A DNA stretch of 64,000 bases from Methylomicrobium sp035916875 (GCF_035916875.1 NZ_JAXUHN010000055.1:1-64000), one strand, 5' to 3'. Shown: positions 1 to 7,268, counted from the first letter of the stretch. A program made the numbers and translations. The notes: a model not told the origin generated them from the letters alone.

Positions 1-1
1 G

Positions 2-109
2 AAATACGAGTGGCTGCCATTCCAATCGTTTACACCTACCGAACTTGAGGAGGCTATCGATGAAATCGGCGCTGGTTTTGGCTCTCAATACCAATTTACT
101 TTCTGCTAA
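2..109 (+). CDS. C-terminal end of an unidentified gene (partial)
   Basis: An open frame runs in from the left window edge and stops at TAA 107-109, giving 35 residues that end in ...SQYQFTFC. It has coding character (acidic stretch ELEEAIDEIG) but no motif I recognise. It points toward the broken integrase on the opposite strand, so it may be cargo of the older integrated element. Only the tail is visible. Confidence 0.45.
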   Translation, partial: KYEWLPFQSFTPTELEEAIDEIGAGFGSQYQFTFC

Positions 110-183
110 GCACTTATAACACTCCGTTAAAGTGCCATCGTTACGAAAGGTCAACCGGAAACGGGGTAACGACTCCCGCTTAT

Positions 184-198
184 CGCCCCGTCGGGCTA
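184..198. repeat. Short hairpin repeat downstream of the broken integrase (copy 1)
   Basis: The 15-mer cgccccgtcgggcta contains GCCC-cgtc-GGGC and lies just past the stop of the integrase pseudogene. An identical 15-mer follows the intact integrase at 7237-7251. The shared 3' context supports a common origin of the two integrase modules; it may be a weak terminator. Confidence 0.5.
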
Positions 199-217
199 TC
201 CGGTTCAGATGATTATA

Positions 218-1469
218 TTAGCCTATTTGTTTAAAAGGAATCACATCCGCCCCCTTCTTCAATCCATCCAAATAATCCGCCCAAGCCTGCATCATGCGCC
301 GCCGCTCATCCAGGTATTGCGCCCGATTGTAAGCCGCTCTGACCTGATCCCTTGGCATGTGGCACAATTGCCGCTCGATCACATCCGGACTCCAGCCTTG
401 CTCATTTAGAAGGGTTGACGCATGCCCCGGAAGCCGTGCGCCGTCATCGTATCGCTATCATAGCCCATCGTCAGTAAGGCCGTTCTAATCGTATTTTCCG
501 ACATGGGGCGGTGATCGCTTCGACTCGATGGGAATACATAGCGGCCGGCTCCTGTCACGAGCTTGACGGCCTCTAAAATAGCGATCGCTTGCGCAGATAG
601 CGGGACAAGAGCAAGGCGCTGGTTTTTGTGATGAATGGTCGTCACTCATGCGCGGTCAGGTCTACGTCTTTCCACTCCATTTGCCGGATTTCTCCGGGAC
701 GTTGAAATAGCAGCGGCGATATTTTCAAGGCGCACTGCACCACAAAGGTTCCTTGATAGGCATCAATACAACGCATCAATTGCCCGACCTCCTTCGGATC
801 GGTCAACGCTGCCCGGTGCTTTACCTTCGTTGCCGGGATCTGTTTGGCGACCGCTTGCGCCGGGTCGTAGTCGGTAAAACCGTGCGCGATCGCGTAGGCA
901 AAAGCCACGCTGATTTCGCTGCGAATGCGGTGGACGGTTTCCAGCTTTCCGGTTTCGATCAGCGGTATGATGATGTCGTAAACGTGCGGCGATTTGACTT
1001 CATTGAGCGCCATGCGGCCGATTGCTGGGAAAACGTAGATTTCAAAATTTCGGATTTTCTTTTGATGGGTCACTGTATTGACGGTATGCTCGACTGAAGC
1101 CAGCCAATCGCGGGTCACATGCTCGAAACTGTTCAGGATCGGCAGGCCGGCATCAAGGCGCTTTTGATTCTCGGCCTGGACCTGTTTAACAGCTTTGGCC
1201 TCCTTGCGGGTTTCGCTGGGATCGATGCCATTAGCGACTTTGGCCCGGGCATCTTCGGCCTTGCGGCGGGCGTCGGCCAGTCCGGTAGCCGGATAAACAC
1301 CCAGTGATAAAGTTTTGCGTTTGCCGTCGATAGAGTAATCCAGACGCCACCATTTCGCGCCGGTCGGCTTGACCAGTAAATGCAGCCCATTGCCGTCATT
1401 TAGGCGTTTGCCTTTGTCGCCGGGTTTAGCATTGCTCACGGTCGTGGGTTTCAGTAACTCTTTCGCCAT
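218..1469 (-). pseudogene. Tyrosine recombinase / integrase (DUF4102, P4-type), two frameshifts
   Basis: This is a phage-type integrase of about 416 codons that no longer reads through. The first 275 codons (642-1469) hold the N-terminal DUF4102 arm-binding domain (GDKGKRLNDGNGLHLLVKP) and the start of the catalytic domain with the first arginine (FQRPGEIRQMEW). The frame then breaks near 645; one added base would restore ...AHEW-TTIHHKNQ. The second piece (406-645) carries TAHGFRGM, and a second one-base loss near 430 shifts into the tail with the tyrosine motif AAYNRAQYLDERRR, ending at TAA 218-220. Both lesions look like single G deletions. The protein resembles the intact integrase at 7269-8483, so this is probably the integrase of an older element. 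Assembly error cannot be excluded. Confidence 0.85.
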
Positions 1470-1658
1470 TTTGCAGTAACTCCGTTCAAAAATTACAGTA
1501 ACTCTGCTTTAAAAGGGGCTGTAACACCGCTTTATGAAATGCGGTAATTGGCTGGATCGGACGGGGGCTTGCAGTAACTTTTCGGTCATTTACAGTAACT
1601 CCTTTAAAAAATGCAGTAACTTTTGCGAGGCCGCCAGGTGTTACTGTAAATGTTACTG
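1452..1658. repeat. Iteron-like array: CAGTAAC at ~22-bp period, with an inverted pair
   Basis: CAGTAAC occurs at 1452, 1474, 1496, 1572, 1593 and 1614, with degenerate copies CTGTAAC (1519) and CGGTAAT (1542). Successive spacings are 22, 22, 23, 23, 30, 21 and 21 bp, about two helical turns. The inverted form GTTACTG follows at 1640 and 1652, 12 bp apart. The array begins inside the first codons of the broken integrase and stops before the terminator and tRNA fragment, which is where attP arm-type integrase sites or excisionase sites would lie. It could instead be a repressor or replication iteron array. Confidence 0.8.
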
Positions 1659-1700
1659 CATTTTTTGTCGAATGTAGCTGTATTTGGTTGCACTTCTTTG

Positions 1701-1742
1701 GACAATAAAAAACCCGCAAAGCCTTGCGGCTCGCGGGTTTTT
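1701..1742. terminator. Bidirectional terminator-like hairpin, left copy of a 41-bp direct repeat
   Basis: A run of A, then AACCCGC, inner stem AGCC-ttgc-GGCT, GCGGGTT and a run of T gives a strong hairpin with U-tracts on either strand. Nearly the same ~41 bp recurs at 8614-8655 with one visible mismatch (G/A in the inner stem). Each copy lies between an integrase gene and a tRNA 3' sequence, so the two flank the 6.9 kb element as direct repeats. Confidence 0.8.
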
Positions 1743-1773
1743 GTACTTCTTTGGTTTTCTTCAAACCTTCAAT

Positions 1774-1795
1774 TGGTGGATGGTCGGACTCGAAT
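1774..1795 (-). other. tRNA 3'-end fragment: distal attachment site of the 6.9 kb element
   Basis: Read on the minus strand this is TTCGAGTCCGACCATC followed by CACCA, i.e. a T-loop, half a T-stem and a CCA end with no tRNA body. It aligns with the 3' end of tRNA-Leu(GAG) at 8687-8710, sharing TCCGACCATC and the ACCA end with a 2-base gap and a few substitutions. It is most simply the displaced tRNA end left when the younger element inserted. The match is imperfect, so the exact crossover core is not defined. Confidence 0.65.
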
Positions 1796-1846
1796 TATTT
1801 TATATAATACTGATTTATATGCAGTTTTTATATAACTAAATTGAAA

Positions 1847-1866
1847 TACCAACAATAATACCATCA
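1847..1866. promoter_or_regulatory. Putative integrase arm-type sites, left end
   Basis: TACCAACAATAATACCATCA holds two TACCA motifs 12 bp apart. The right end has the same block at 8554-8573 differing at 2 of 20 bases. The embedded TACCATC is the inverse of GATGGTA at 8503, 8525 and 8579. Matched sites at both ends of an integrated element are what lambda-type integrases bind. The DNA match is seen; the function is inferred. Confidence 0.6.
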
Positions 1867-1986
1867 TGCCTTCATCGCTTAACGGTCATTTACGAATTTC
1901 TTTAGCCATCCGCAATGATTGCCAAATATAGTAATTGAACTAGTCCTATATATGTAATTGAATCAAAACGAAGTTGCCCAGACCGT

Positions 1987-2091
1987 CTATCTGTCATCGT
2001 TGGTGCGTTGTTTGGAGATCAGGAAACCGCCAAACATCGATATTGCCTTTGCTGCTGAATCCAATTTGTTTAGTCTCGATTTAAGGGGCAT
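1987..2091 (-). CDS. Possible tiny gene (34 aa) at the distal end of the satellite operon
   Basis: The ATG lies inside the last codons of the preceding gene. The product starts MPLKSRLNKLD, echoing the preceding gene's MSIKTRLERLE. It stops at 1987, near the left end of the element. It may be a real microprotein or the start of a gene truncated by loss of the element's distal part. No family recognised. Confidence 0.3.
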   Translation of the reverse strand: MPLKSRLNKLDSAAKAISMFGGFLISKQRTNDDR

Positions 2092-2299
2092 GCGGCTTCG
2101 CCTCCTCATATCCAAACGGCACCAAAAAGATAATGCTATCCGGCGTCGGTGCGCCGGGGTTTTCAGCTTTCCACCGATCGACAGCTTGTTCCTTTGTCTC
2201 GCCATTCAAGACGCCGATCAGTTCCAACCTCCGGGGAGTGCTGGTCTGCTGCCGCTGTTCCAGTTTTTCCAGTCTTTCAAGTCTCGTTTTTATGCTCAT
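2081..2299 (-). CDS. Small hypothetical satellite protein (72 aa)
   Basis: Starts MSIKTRLERLEKLEQRQQ, a charged probable coiled-coil N-terminus, followed by GVLNGETKEQAVDRWKAENPG. Its ATG overlaps the stop of the upstream 88-residue gene (ATGA), so translation is probably coupled. Proteins with this layout are common next to DUF927/primase modules of integrative elements, but no function is known to me. The position in a same-strand chain of overlapping genes is the main support. Confidence 0.6.
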   Translation of the reverse strand: MSIKTRLERLEKLEQRQQTSTPRRLELIGVLNGETKEQAVDRWKAENPGAPTPDSIIFLVPFGYEEAKPHAP

Positions 2300-2562
2300 T
2301 GCTTGGACTCCAGTGCTTCGATGCGTTTCTCAAGGTCGCTCCCCTCGATCACCTTCCCGACCGCCTGCAATACCCAAACGAGTTTGCTGGCGGTGGCCGG
2401 GTCGATCAGCTCCGACCGGGCCTCACGATAAACCTTCGCCATTTCGCGGCGCACGTCTTGCAGGGTGTCCAGCTTGCAGCGGTAACGCTGGCCTTTCTGC
2501 GGGGGTAAGGGTTCAACCTCACCCGTGGTTCCATCGATCTCGACGGGATATTCATTTGCCAT
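2296..2562 (-). CDS. Small hypothetical satellite protein (88 aa)
   Basis: Begins MANEYPVEIDGTTGEVEPLP and ends with a charged helix, SDLEKRIEALESKQ. The ATG at 2562 is preceded by AGAGG at good distance; an upstream TTG at 2568 is possible but less likely. It follows the 58-residue gene by 2 bases and overlaps the next gene by 4. The mid-region, with many Arg and Glu (LQDVRREMAKVYREARSELI), looks helical. I do not recognise the family. Confidence 0.65.
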   Translation of the reverse strand: MANEYPVEIDGTTGEVEPLPPQKGQRYRCKLDTLQDVRREMAKVYREARSELIDPATASKLVWVLQAVGKVIEGSDLEKRIEALESKQ

Positions 2563-2564
2563 TT

Positions 2565-2741
2565 TCAAGCCTCTTTAGGTGGGGTCTGGTTGCGTTTTTC
2601 GACATTGTAAACTCTGAGTTTATATGTGGTTATCCGTTGCCTCCGGTCGATCTCTTTCTTGATCCGTCCGGCGGCAGTGATGTAATTACCCCACATGGCC
2701 CAAAGCTCATCATCGTGTTTTTGCTCAAGATCATTCCTCAT
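2565..2741 (-). CDS. Small hypothetical satellite protein (58 aa)
   Basis: ATG at 2741 overlaps the end of the upstream Cys-rich gene by 11 bases; stop TGA is at 2565-2567, two bases before the next ATG. The product begins MRNDLEQKHDDELWAMWGNY and is basic toward the end (IKKEIDRRQR). It fills an otherwise empty gap in the chain with coupled spacing on both sides, which is the reason to call it. No family recognised. Confidence 0.55.
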   Translation of the reverse strand: MRNDLEQKHDDELWAMWGNYITAAGRIKKEIDRRQRITTYKLRVYNVEKRNQTPPKEA

Positions 2742-3243
2742 TGCTGTAATCCTCCCCGGTAGCCGGCTCGATTGTTGCTGCGTCCGAATATTGCTCTCGT
2801 ACTTCGGTAATGGTCTGCCTCGGCATCGAGCACGAATAGAACTGCGTGCCGTCCGGCCGGGTTATCAGAAATTTGAAGTATCGACCTTCGGCATTGAGGG
2901 CGGCTTCGCTGTTGGCGCTCGATAAGTATTTGTCGCATTGGTGCGAGTCATCGGCCCACCAGCACGCGCCGAACGGCATCACTCCAGCCCTACATTCGCC
3001 TGATCCGCCGCCGTGGGCGTGATGGCTCTCGAAGTGAATACAGGTCTTGCAGGTGATGGCGGGGTTTGTTTTTGGCTCGGCTGGTTTTGTGTTTTCTGCG
3101 TTGGTTTTCGTTTTTTCTGGGGGAACCGGGGGAACCTGGGGAACTTCCAGTAAATCCGCGCCCTCCAGCGGTTCCCTCTGAATTTTTACCGGGGGAACCG
3201 GGGGAACCGGCTTAGTCAGTGTCAAAAGCAATCCTTCAAGCAT
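2731..3243 (-). CDS. Cys/His-rich protein with VPP repeats (170 aa), satellite operon
   Basis: The frame is open upstream, but ATG 3243 (MLEGLLLTLTK) overlaps the DUF927 stop by 8 bases and is the natural coupled start. Residues ~15-45 hold tandem VPP triplets (PVPPVPPV, VPQVPPVPP) encoded by 9-bp DNA repeats. Then comes CKTCIHFESHH...C...CWW...C, a cluster of Cys and His that could bind zinc, and a C-terminal part with ITRPDGTQFYSCSMPR. It lies directly after the helicase-like gene and may be an accessory to replication; that is inference. The repeat region resembles the DNA of 5003-5199 in another frame. Confidence 0.6.
   Translation of the reverse strand: MLEGLLLTLTKPVPPVPPVKIQREPLEGADLLEVPQVPPVPPEKTKTNAENTKPAEPKTNPAITCKTCIHFESHHAHGGGSGECRAGVMPFGACWWADDSHQCDKYLSSANSEAALNAEGRYFKFLITRPDGTQFYSCSMPRQTITEVREQYSDAATIEPATGEDYSNEE
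3119..3208. repeat. GGGGGAACC 9-bp repeats, block 1
   Basis: GGGGGAACC starts at 3119, 3128, 3191 and 3200, with a degenerate copy at 3138 and an inverted GGTTCCC at 3170. The copies encode VPP triplets here, but the same motif recurs at 5003-5199, where it is read in another frame. Confidence 0.75.
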
Positions 3244-4927
3244 GGCCGCCGCCCTCATCGGGTTTAACCCAATACAGGTTTTTCTTTTCGCCGTGGATCG
3301 GGGTTTTTTTTGACCGTTTGCCTTGGTCGCGCTCGACAATCCAGCCCGCGCCATCCAATGAGCTTAATACACGTGTAAAGTCATAATTGCCGCCCGCCTC
3401 CCTTAGCGCCGCCGGTGTGAACAGATAAACCCGCCCGCCCGGCCCGTCCGTATACCATCCGGCCCGCTCGGTTTTCGGCGGGTGGTCGCCTCCCTTATCA
3501 GTAAACTGAGTATCGCCAAATTTTAGAATGTAATCATTGATCCCTTGCAGGATTTGTATGTCCTCAGTCGCTCCCGATCCGTGTAGCGTCAACCATTGCG
3601 TAAACATCGTTTTGCAGGCGTCCAGCGCCGCGCCTTGTTCCAACGGCAATATTCCGGCCTCGATTGCCAGCTCGCCCGCCATCGCATACAGGGCGAACCG
3701 GGAAGCGGCCCGCGCCGCTTGGCTATCGGTGTGCTCGAACAGTGTTTCGATTTGCGCCAGGATCGCGCCGAAGTCTGCATTGCCTTGATTGATGATATGC
3801 TCGACAAACTTAACGCCCGCGTGCCCGAAATGCTTGGCGGATTCGGCTTTGAAATAGTCGGCCATTTGCCGCCCGTCCTCGAAGTCGTGCAGGGTGTCGA
3901 ATATGCCAAATTGTCGCGCCGCCGGAATATTCAGCAATCGCACCAATTGCCCGGCCTTGGCTTGTTTTCCGCCTTCCTGCATCATGGCGCTGATGGATCG
4001 CTCGCCAGTCGATAGCAGAGTTAAGCGCCAGCGGTGAACGCGCCGCGCCGCGCCGATCCGGCTTGCTCTCGTTTTGCCTACGCCATTGCCCAGACTGTAA
4101 ACAATCGCGCCGATTTCTTTCGGGTCGGCCTCGTTAATTTCGTCCAGGCATAAACAGGTGTCTGATAATTGCGCCGCTACGCCCTCCAAGCCGTTGCCGG
4201 TCGCTCGCCATGTGCGCTTGAAGTCTTCGCCGCCCCATATGGAAGCGCCGACACAAAGCGCCGTGGTTTTACCTATGGATGAATCCCCTACCCAATGCAC
4301 GCCGCCGGAATCGCGCCCGACTTTCGCCAGCAATGGCGCGGCCAGCGGAACGCAAAGCGAAACCATCAAAACCGGGTTGCCTTCGCAGAATCCGGCCATT
4401 TTCCGCCATTCGTGATAATTGCCGCCGGTACGCGCCGCGCCTTCGGATAATGGGCTTTCGCTTTGAAAATACACATTGTCAGCGCCGATAACACGATCCT
4501 TTAGCACGAACGCGCCGCCGTTTTGAGTCCACCCGGTTTTGGTGGCCGCCGTGATAACCTTTTTGGGTGTTTCCCATTGCAGATAATCGGCAAGCTGCGC
4601 CCGGTTGCGCTGCTCGATCTCGACGCCAGACGCCAACAATTCGCCGCGCAATTCTTCGCACGATCCGCGCAATAGCTCCATTGGCATAGCCCACATGCGC
4701 CAGCGCCCTAAAGAATCACGGAACCTCAGCAAACGCCCGAATAACTGCCCGTCCTCGGTGTTGGTCAGTCCATCGATGTAAAGGGGAGAACAAATTCGCG
4801 CCGGGATAAAAGCCGGTGGTTTCTTTTCGGTGCCTTCCGTCATCCTGCAATGCCAGACTCCCGGCTTGCACTTACTGCCGCCCATGCTAAACCAATCATC
4901 CTTGACCAAAAAACACGGCATTTTCAA
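3236..4927 (-). CDS. DUF927-family NTPase / helicase-like replication protein
   Basis: About 563 residues from TTG 4927, or 561 from ATG 4921 (MPCFLVKDDW). A DUF927-type core shows Walker A GDSSIGKTT at ~214-222 and a Walker B-like CLCLDEINEAD at ~256, followed by IVYSLGNGVGKTRASR and LLSTGERS. This family is common in P4-like and integrative elements next to a primase and is thought to drive DNA unwinding. The gene follows the Toprim primase and a 78-codon ORF on the same strand. The start is unsure: the frame stays open well upstream, with plausible acidic protein sequence (IDLNDAANPLHDSGEDLEK) but no good ATG, so it may be frameshifted from, or translationally coupled to, the 78-codon ORF. 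Confidence 0.85.
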   Translation of the reverse strand: MKMPCFLVKDDWFSMGGSKCKPGVWHCRMTEGTEKKPPAFIPARICSPLYIDGLTNTEDGQLFGRLLRFRDSLGRWRMWAMPMELLRGSCEELRGELLASGVEIEQRNRAQLADYLQWETPKKVITAATKTGWTQNGGAFVLKDRVIGADNVYFQSESPLSEGAARTGGNYHEWRKMAGFCEGNPVLMVSLCVPLAAPLLAKVGRDSGGVHWVGDSSIGKTTALCVGASIWGGEDFKRTWRATGNGLEGVAAQLSDTCLCLDEINEADPKEIGAIVYSLGNGVGKTRASRIGAARRVHRWRLTLLSTGERSISAMMQEGGKQAKAGQLVRLLNIPAARQFGIFDTLHDFEDGRQMADYFKAESAKHFGHAGVKFVEHIINQGNADFGAILAQIETLFEHTDSQAARAASRFALYAMAGELAIEAGILPLEQGAALDACKTMFTQWLTLHGSGATEDIQILQGINDYILKFGDTQFTDKGGDHPPKTERAGWYTDGPGGRVYLFTPAALREAGGNYDFTRVLSSLDGAGWIVERDQGKRSKKTPIHGEKKNLYWVKPDEGGGHA

Positions 4928-4989
4928 GTTTTCAATATCGATCTTTTCCAGGTCTTCGCCGCTATCATGCAGCGGGTTGGCTGCATCGT

Positions 4990-5226
4990 TTAAATCAATG
5001 GCGGTTCCCCGGGTTCCCTCTGTGTTTTTTTTGGGGAACCGCTGAAAGCCGCGCCGTTGCTGGTGGTTCCCCCGGTTCCCTCGGTTCCCTTGGATTTTTC
5101 AATATCCAAGTGATTGCGCGATTCTTTCGGTTTCGACTCACCATGATTCGGTAAAGGCTCGAATGGCGAAGTATTGAAATTTTGGTTTTTGGGGGAACCA
5201 GAGAACTTTTCTAGTGATCCAGTCAT
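4990..5226 (-). CDS. Small Gly/Pro-rich ORF between primase and DUF927 (78 aa)
   Basis: Its ATG overlaps the primase stop (TAATG), so coupling is likely. The product is hydrophilic and low-complexity: KSKGTEGTGGTTSNG, then SGSPKKTQREPGEPP. Its DNA is dense in GGTTCCC/GGGGAACC repeats. It ends at TAA 4990-4992 while the DUF927 frame is already open, so it could be the N-terminal part of that protein separated by a frameshift. No family recognised. Confidence 0.45.
   Translation of the reverse strand: MTGSLEKFSGSPKNQNFNTSPFEPLPNHGESKPKESRNHLDIEKSKGTEGTGGTTSNGAAFSGSPKKTQREPGEPPLI
5003..5199. repeat. GGTTCCC / GGGGGAACC repeats, block 2
   Basis: GGTTCCC cores start at 5003, 5012, 5065, 5074 and 5083; GGGGAACC starts at 5033 and GGGGGAACC at 5191, so both orientations are present. 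GGTTCCCTCTG is shared exactly with block 1 (5012-5022 and 3170-3180). The two blocks bracket the DUF927 gene. Confidence 0.75.
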
Positions 5227-6204
5227 TAAGCTACCTCCATGCTCGCCGCGTCCTTCCAGGTATTGATTGCATCATTAAAGTCAGTTCCCACGATTGGCGG
5301 CAACAGATAACGCCCGCCCACGGCCAGCGCCGCCGCCCGCGCCGCTTTCTGGCCGGTGCCGCTTTCATCGTTGTCGCCGCAAATAATGATTTCGTGGTTC
5401 AGGTAAAGCACCCTGATCCGTTTGGCGACTGGTTCCAGATTGCCCGCATTGAAGGCAACAATGCAAGGCTGTTTGAACCATTCGTGCAGACTTGCGCCGG
5501 TGGCGAAACCTTCGGCTATCAATATCCGGCAAGGCTCGGCCAGCGTAACGCCAGACATGCCGATCCCGAAAAATCCACCTTTGATTTCGCCGCCAGGAAG
5601 GAAGCGCTTTGATCCGTCGGCTTCGATGAATTGCAGAGAAGTTAAACCGGATTCCCCCATAATCGGGATAACCAGCGATTCATGGCTCCGGTAAACGCTG
5701 ATCCGCGCTCCATGTGGTCGGATGAGTTTGTTTACCAAGTAAGGGTGTTGGCTTGGGTCGGTGATCGGCTTCGACCTCGCCCAGATAAACCGGGCTTTGT
5801 CGGCGGCGGCCCGATGCGTTTCTCGGCGTTCGATCTCTCGGCGTTTCTGCTCGGCCTCGATAACGGCCCGATCTGCTGGCGACAACTTAGCCCGCTGGCC
5901 GTCGGCTCGCCAGGTGAAAGAATGGCCGGTTGTGTAGTCCAGCGCCCAGCCTGCCGGATGGCAGTCCAGGTGCAAGATGTAAGCGCCGTTCTTCGATCCG
6001 GGCTTGTGTCCATCAATGCGTGAGCGGTGCAGAACGCCATCGGCTTTAATTTCGCCGGTCAGTTTGATGCCGGCTGCGTGCGCCGCTTCAAGGAATTGGA
6101 CTTCAACAGCGGACAGGGTAAAATGGCGTTGCTCTGAATATCTTGGAAAACCGCCAGCGCCGCCCCCCCCCCCGCTCTGGCGGTTTTCGTGCGTTTGGGG
6201 TCAT
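5226..6204 (-). CDS. Toprim-domain primase (P4 alpha-like), start broken at a poly-G tract
   Basis: The main frame (5226 to ~6200) encodes a Toprim primase. It has CHPAGWALDY near the N-terminal zinc/primase part, GARISVYRSHESLVIPIMG, then the Toprim motifs RILIAEGFATGASL and IICGDNDESGTGQ (the DxD). It would make RNA primers for element replication with the DUF927 protein. The frame has no ATG. The only well-placed ATG (6204, preceded by GAAGGG and 4 bases after the regulator's stop) lies in another frame and meets this one if the 11-G run at 6163-6173 loses one G, giving MTPNARKPPERGGGGAGGF. Either the run is miscounted or the gene switches by slippage. TTG 5975 is an internal alternative that would lose the N-terminus. 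Confidence 0.75.
6163..6173. repeat. 11-base homopolymer (C on +, G in the primase mRNA)
   Basis: Eleven consecutive C sit 31 bases inside the likely primase start. Runs of this length are slippage-prone in replication and transcription and are also common sequencing-error sites. The reading frame from ATG 6204 is off by one. Confidence 0.9.
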
Positions 6205-6208
6205 AAAA

Positions 6209-6535
6209 TCAACCCTTCGTGCAGGCAATCCGCGCCGCTTCGAGTTCGGTAACAAGCTTCCTGATTTCATCTTCTGATTTGCCAGCGATACGCGCCGCGT
6301 TTATCGCCGCGACTTCGTTAGCTGGCCAGCCCACTTGTATTGCATCCCCGTTTTTGTCACGCCCTGTACAAACAGGCTTGGGGAAAAGCCCCCGCTCTAT
6401 CTTGCGATAAATCGTCGATCTACTATCGCCGGTTACTTGTTCGATTGCGGGTCGGCGTAAAAGCGGTTTAACGTCTGGCACGATTGCCGCCGCTACAATG
6501 TTTCGAGTAGGTTGGGTAAGGATAGGTGTAGCCAT
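6209..6535 (-). CDS. AlpA-family transcriptional regulator (MerR-like HTH)
   Basis: 108 residues. The core KPLLRRPAIEQVTGDSRSTIYRKIERGLFPKPV is the AlpA/phage-regulator helix-turn-helix, followed by QVGWPANEVAAINAARIAGKSEDEIRKLV. AlpA proteins act on promoters of satellite elements, for instance at the excision or integrase genes. The stop lies 4 bases before the primase ATG, so it heads the replication operon. A 27-bp palindrome at 6618-6644, about 80 bp upstream, is a candidate operator. Confidence 0.85.
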   Translation of the reverse strand: MATPILTQPTRNIVAAAIVPDVKPLLRRPAIEQVTGDSRSTIYRKIERGLFPKPVCTGRDKNGDAIQVGWPANEVAAINAARIAGKSEDEIRKLVTELEAARIACTKG

Positions 6536-6617
6536 TTGCTTTCCTGATAAGGGTTGCGCCGCTCCGGGATTGGTGCGGTATGGCTTCGATATTATGGTAA
6601 TATTTTTCTTCTTCGCA

Positions 6618-6644
6618 TTGATTCAATAAGACTTATTGAATCAA
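6618..6644. promoter_or_regulatory. 27-bp perfect palindrome upstream of the AlpA gene
   Basis: TTGATTCAATAAG (6618-6630) is followed after one base by its exact complement (6632-6644). It overlaps the stop of the upstream 175-codon gene and lies in the leader of the AlpA operon. No T-run follows on the minus strand, so an operator is as likely as a terminator. Confidence 0.6.
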
Positions 6645-7168
6645 CCTTTTGTTTTCAATGAGTTATTAGATAAGAAGCATTCAGATCGCCACAGCAGCAC
6701 GAATAGGAAATCAGGGCAATGCTCATGGCAAATGTCTAAAAATAGCCCGTACTTTATTCGGGAATACCGAGACTCGATACTTTCCACTGACTTGAATATA
6801 TCTTCATCAATATGGTATTTACTGAAAATCTCAGAAATGGCAAGATTAACGCTAATCCCGGGATTTTCCTTAATAAGCTGCCAAGCCAAAGCCATAACAT
6901 AATCAGTAGCTTCCTGTTCATCACGCTGCTTTAGAAAATGTTTCCCTTGTTTGGCCTTAAGCCCAAAGCATTCATCTAATGTCTTCTCACCATTAGCATC
7001 TAAATAAGCTGTAAAACGATTAGCAAGTACAGACAACATTTTTAACGGTGGACTCTGCCCTACTTTTACAAGTGCGGCAAAGAACCGAATTATCGTCACA
7101 ATGTCATCTTCGGGCCATTGTTCAGCACAGTCCATGATCATTTGCTTGGCTAATTCTTTATGTTCCAT
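6641..7168 (-). CDS. Hypothetical AT-rich cargo protein in the int-alpA slot (175 aa)
   Basis: 175 residues starting MEHKELAKQMIMDCAEQWPE and ending SLKTKG, mostly helical in appearance, with no signal peptide and no motif I recognise. Codon use is clearly more AT-rich than neighbours (runs of ATA, AAA, TTA), suggesting separate acquisition. It sits between the integrase and the alpA-like regulator, a slot that in P4-like satellites often carries variable cargo, including anti-phage genes. That role here is only positional inference. A GGAGC stretch precedes the ATG at 7168. Confidence 0.6.
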   Translation of the reverse strand: MEHKELAKQMIMDCAEQWPEDDIVTIIRFFAALVKVGQSPPLKMLSVLANRFTAYLDANGEKTLDECFGLKAKQGKHFLKQRDEQEATDYVMALAWQLIKENPGISVNLAISEIFSKYHIDEDIFKSVESIESRYSRIKYGLFLDICHEHCPDFLFVLLWRSECFLSNNSLKTKG

Positions 7169-7236
7169 TTACGCTCCTTCAAAGCGCCTGCCTTCAAAGT
7201 AGGAACCACGCCAGCCGGTTGAAGATGTCCGGCTTT

Positions 7237-7251
7237 CGCCCCGTCGGGCTA
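7237..7251. repeat. Short hairpin repeat downstream of the intact integrase (copy 2)
   Basis: Same 15-mer as 184-198, placed between the AT-rich cargo gene and the end of the integrase. It marks the homologous 3' flank of the two integrase modules. Confidence 0.5.
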
Positions 7252-7268
7252 GGCGTAGTTGTTCAGTA

